Source: Bacteroidaceae bacterium
GTDB taxonomy: Bacteria; Bacteroidota; Bacteroidia; Bacteroidales; Bacteroidaceae
DNA length: 8,298 nt
Direction of reading: 5' to 3'
Assembly (NCBI GenBank): GCA_017472905.1
Contig: JAFUNW010000242.1
Span: forward strand, 1-8,298
Shown: piece after piece, positions 5,447 to 8,298 of the stretch
How positions within the stretch are numbered: the stretch's first letter is position 1
Layout: every line of letters starts with the position of its first letter
Notes under the pieces: model-generated
Told to the model about the DNA's origin: nothing
Databases searched by the model: none
The model's input: the letters and a program-made list of their open reading frames with translations, nothing else
Made by a program: the position numbers and the translations under genes

Positions 5447-7194
5447 GAGCGGTCTCGCAAAGTGTACATCCATTCCCGGCGTTCCCGCACCACTTGGTCG
5501 TTTTGCTCCGCCTTGGTTTCTATCTCCAAGAGGGGAATATCTTGAGAAGAGTCGGCCCATCGTTCCAACTCCTTCTTGTAAAATGCTTTCAAGTAACGTT
5601 CTTGAGCAGACAAATAGCGACATTTCATGCTACGCTCGTTCGAGATACGCAACCGATGCTCTCCGGCAACCATGCGCCGGCATTCGGACGTAGGCTGTAA
5701 ACCGGGCAATTGACGGAAAATCTGTCCGCCCCCGTTGTTCAGTACGAGGATGCGCAGATTGGGCGGTAAGTTTATGTTCCACAAAGCGTTGCTGTCGTAC
5801 GCAAAGCTCAAGTCACCTACCAGCAGGTAGCTTTTCTCTTCCGGAGTGGCGATGGCATATCCCACAGCAGTCGAAACGGAGCCCTCTATGCCGTTCATTC
5901 CCCGATTGCAGTAGAAGAGACATCCATTCGGAAAGTCGAACAGTTGTACATTGCGCACCATCGAACTGTTTGCCAAGTGAATCCGGCTTTTTTCCGGCAA
6001 CATCTTTATGACATCGGCCAGCACTTTCAAGTCGGAATGGGTATGATAATCATAAACTGACGCCTTCGCTTTCACCTCCTGTTGCCGGCGATGCCATTCA
6101 GCACGAAAAGTCGATTCTTCGTACCGACCGTCATTTCTTTTCAAGTACCAATCGCTCAGTTCCGACACGAAAGATTCATTATCTGCCTGCACCACTCCGG
6201 TCAGATGGCGGAACGTATCGCAATAATCGCCTCGCAAAGAAACGTGCAGGTGTTGCATATCGGCCGAAGCTTTGCGCAAAAACTGTTTCAACCGCTTCGA
6301 CACGACATGCCCTCCCAGCGTAATTACGCATTCAGGCATCAAGGCTTCATCTTCGGGCCAGATGTCCAATATTTCGTCTGCGCGAGTAATGATGTCCTCT
6401 TTCTGAATTACGTTGGCCAAGTGCTCAGCCACCACAACGGTACTTTTATCTTCAACGATACGACTCAATGCATTCCATTCCTCTACATGCATTTTGTCAT
6501 AAGCACGTTGCCCAATCACAATCATTCGGCGCGTTTGCGGCATCGTCCACTTGCGAAAGAATGTATCATGAGCGGGAAGACGCAATCGGCCATACGAATT
6601 GTAATATTTTACCGGAGTCACAATCGGCAAAGGCTCGTCAGTCTCTTCAAAGAGGGGTTCGGAAAGGGGAACGTTGATGTGTATCGGTCCGCCACCCTGC
6701 TTGACTGCCTCCATGAAAGCCTCTTCCACCAGTCGGCGACAGTACCATTCGTCTTCTTCCGTAGCAATCTCTTCGGGCAGAGTGACACTTTTGCAAACGA
6801 GGCCTCCAAAGACATCGTCCTGCGGCAAAGTCTGTCCGTCCATCTGCCCAATCCACCGTTTCGGACGGTCGGCCGAGATGACTACAAGGTTCACATGCCG
6901 ATAATAGGCTTCGGCCACAGCCGGTGCAAGGTTCAACACAGCCGAACCGGAGGTACAACATACGGCCACCGGAGCATTGCATCCATCGGAAAGCCCCAAT
7001 GCAACGAATCCGGCTGTCCGCTCATCGAGCACACTGAGCGTGCCGCGTTGGTTTGCGATGCCGTCTCCCCAAACCCGGGTTGCCGTCAAGGTTATCGGTG
7101 CATTCCGCGAACCGGGACAAAGCACCCAATATGGCACTTCGTGCTGCAACATGACGGCCAACAACAGGCGAATATTTTTTTTCGTACTATACAT
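5431..7194 (-). CDS. menD: SEPHCHC synthase MenD
   Basis: This thiamine-diphosphate enzyme decarboxylates 2-oxoglutarate and adds the resulting unit to isochorismate, giving SEPHCHC, the committed step to menaquinone. It has 587 residues (E. coli 556). N-terminal (PYR-type) domain: LCPGSRNAP (25-33) and LDERTAGFVALG (56-67), with E58 as the Glu that activates the cofactor; ISADRP (106-111) follows. C-terminal (PP-type) domain: NRGMNGIEGSVSTAVGY (430-446), the ThDP/Mg site from GDLSFAYDSN (460-469), and NNGGGQIF (486-493). All key motifs are intact. The ATG at 7192-7194 lies 60 nt after the menF stop, with an A-rich leader and no Shine-Dalgarno. Confidence 0.97.
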   Translation of the reverse strand: MYSTKKNIRLLLAVMLQHEVPYWVLCPGSRNAPITLTATRVWGDGIANQRGTLSVLDERTAGFVALGLSDGCNAPVAVCCTSGSAVLNLAPAVAEAYYRHVNLVVISADRPKRWIGQMDGQTLPQDDVFGGLVCKSVTLPEEIATEEDEWYCRRLVEEAFMEAVKQGGGPIHINVPLSEPLFEETDEPLPIVTPVKYYNSYGRLRLPAHDTFFRKWTMPQTRRMIVIGQRAYDKMHVEEWNALSRIVEDKSTVVVAEHLANVIQKEDIITRADEILDIWPEDEALMPECVITLGGHVVSKRLKQFLRKASADMQHLHVSLRGDYCDTFRHLTGVVQADNESFVSELSDWYLKRNDGRYEESTFRAEWHRRQQEVKAKASVYDYHTHSDLKVLADVIKMLPEKSRIHLANSSMVRNVQLFDFPNGCLFYCNRGMNGIEGSVSTAVGYAIATPEEKSYLLVGDLSFAYDSNALWNINLPPNLRILVLNNGGGQIFRQLPGLQPTSECRRMVAGEHRLRISNERSMKCRYLSAQERYLKAFYKKELERWADSSQDIPLLEIETKAEQNDQVVRERREWMYTLRDRSEEKR

Positions 7195-7208
7195 TATTAT
7201 ATCTCTGT

Positions 7209-7225
7209 TTCTTTCTCTTATTTTA
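7209..7225 (-). promoter_or_regulatory. A-rich translation leader of menD
   Basis: The minus strand reads TAAAATAAGAGAAAGAA, 14 nt before the menD ATG, and is preceded by TTCCTCCC. The same TAAAATAAGA-purine string lies before menB, and TTCCTCCC also occurs in that gap. The shared leader suggests either duplicated intergenic sequence or similar selection for ribosome access. No promoter box is seen in the 60-nt gap. Confidence 0.3.
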
Positions 7226-7254
7226 TGGGAGGAAAATGTTGTTTTCGTCTCCGC

Positions 7255-8298
7255 TTATCTTTCTTGGCGAAGAATGCTGCGCACGGTATTCATCTTCTGT
7301 TCCGTTTCTTCCCATTCGCGTTGCCGTTCCGATTGGGGAAGAATGCCCCCTCCGGCATACAAATCCAAATCCGCTCCCATCACCTTGGCACACCGAAGGT
7401 TCACGTAAAGATGAGTCTCGCCCGTAACGTCCAGCCGGCCTACGAATCCGGAGTAATAGCCCCGACAATATCCCTCGTTACGGGGGATGTATCTCCGGGC
7501 CGACTCCTTGGGCAACCCACATACGGCCGGTGTCGGGTGCAAAAGTTCCAGCAAACGACCGACTGCGCCCTCTTGTTTTGGCAAAGTAAAGTGGAAATCG
7601 CTTTTCAGATGCACCAACGGCCCTGCTTGCGCCATATACGGTCCCTCTTCTGCCGGTTCTATTTCGGCTTTTCGAAGTTGCTCATGCAGGTATTCGCTGA
7701 CCAAACGTTGCTCTTCACGGTTTTTCCGACTCCACTCTTCTACGCCGGAAACACATCCTACGGGCATCGTTCCGGCCAAAGCCACCGTATGCCACTGTTC
7801 CGCCATGCCCTCCAGCAAAATTTCGGGTGTGCACCCCATCCATGTGCCGGCCTGAGGAGTATGGCAGAGGTATATCATCATACGCGGATAGCGACTACAA
7901 GCCTCCAGGAAGCTGTTGACCAACGAGAAACTACCTACGACCCGTTGTCGACAACTGCGCGACAAAACCAACTTGCGGAAGCGCCCTTGGCGCAATTCAT
8001 CCACAAAACGAAAAAAGGCGGTATCGTATTCCTCTTTGCCATCGGCATGCGGCATGGTCAATACGGCTTCTTGCCGGCTTTGATAGGGGGGAAGCGTCAA
8101 CAGGCATTCTGCTTCGCTGCGCATCAGCAACAACGGACATTCCTCGCCCGGCTGAAACGGAGCAAAAACGAATCCCCGAACTTCTCCAAGCCGGCAAACG
8201 GAAGAAAACTCTTCGACCCGTCCCGAATCCGGTCTTACCAACCGACAAGAGGTCTCCCAAGGCAATCGATAAAGGGCAAACGGCACGTTTTCCGCCAA
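7255..8298 (-). CDS. menF: Isochorismate synthase MenF, N-terminus beyond the window edge
   Basis: This chorismate-binding enzyme isomerises chorismate to isochorismate, the entry step of the pathway. There are 347 residues in the window. The frame is still open at 8298, where the first codon is TTG. That could be a start, but a few more N-terminal residues upstream are likelier because the sequence enters mid-motif (ENVPFALYRLP). Motifs: KLVLSR (109-114, K109 as general base), GCTPE (155-159), LAGTMP (174-179), NREEQ (193-197, with the general-acid Glu), LHPTPAVCGLP (253-263), YYSGFVG (281-287), and YAGGGI followed by EWEET (about 328-332), which bears the Mg2+ ligand. Anthranilate or salicylate synthases are close relatives, but the menD neighbour settles the role. 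It is the first visible gene of the operon; the promoter lies upstream, outside. Confidence 0.94.
   Translation of the reverse strand: MAENVPFALYRLPWETSCRLVRPDSGRVEEFSSVCRLGEVRGFVFAPFQPGEECPLLLMRSEAECLLTLPPYQSRQEAVLTMPHADGKEEYDTAFFRFVDELRQGRFRKLVLSRSCRQRVVGSFSLVNSFLEACSRYPRMMIYLCHTPQAGTWMGCTPEILLEGMAEQWHTVALAGTMPVGCVSGVEEWSRKNREEQRLVSEYLHEQLRKAEIEPAEEGPYMAQAGPLVHLKSDFHFTLPKQEGAVGRLLELLHPTPAVCGLPKESARRYIPRNEGYCRGYYSGFVGRLDVTGETHLYVNLRCAKVMGADLDLYAGGGILPQSERQREWEETEQKMNTVRSILRQER

Noticed and set aside
4808..5545. 245-codon open frame on the plus strand
   Set aside because: Antisense to menB and the end of menD; no family resemblance and no start signals.

Overview
The window looks like a chromosomal piece of a Bacteroidales genome, most likely Bacteroides or a close relative. 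The grounds are: the protein sequences look closest to that group, in my judgement without a search; start codons lack Shine-Dalgarno sequences and have A-rich leaders; a TAnnTTTG-type -7 element lies ahead of nhaA; and the menaquinone genes are ordered menF-menD-menB-menC-menE. The species cannot be fixed from the sequence alone. I see no mobile element, CRISPR array, tRNA, rRNA or prophage gene.

Layout. Positions 1-560 (+) hold the 3' part of a KDPG/KHG aldolase gene (eda type), closed by a strong intrinsic terminator at 596-626. After a roughly 210-bp regulatory gap comes nhaA (839-2281, +), a Na+/H+ antiporter with an enlarged cytoplasmic loop. Between nhaA and the convergent men operon lies a 120-bp spacer. 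It carries a 22-bp-periodic tandem repeat (about 2285-2403) and then a hairpin (2408-2439) that can terminate transcription from both sides. From 2437 to the right edge everything is on the minus strand: menF (5' end cut off by the window edge), menD, menB, menC and menE.

How the genes work together. The men genes are in biochemical order for turning chorismate into the naphthoquinone head group. MenF makes isochorismate, MenD adds a succinyl-semialdehyde unit to give SEPHCHC, MenC dehydrates SHCHC to o-succinylbenzoate, MenE activates it to OSB-CoA, and MenB closes the ring to DHNA-CoA. The step between MenD and MenC (MenH) has no gene here, and neither do the DHNA-CoA thioesterase, MenA and MenG/UbiE. 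The last three genes overlap by 1-4 nt and are probably translationally coupled. The first three are separated by 60- and 92-nt gaps that share an A-rich leader motif. The operon promoter lies outside the window.

No wholly new system is evident. The points most worth a second look are the exact 22-bp periodic repeat, the missing menH, the N-terminally short MenE and the long NhaA loop beside its pH-sensor motif.
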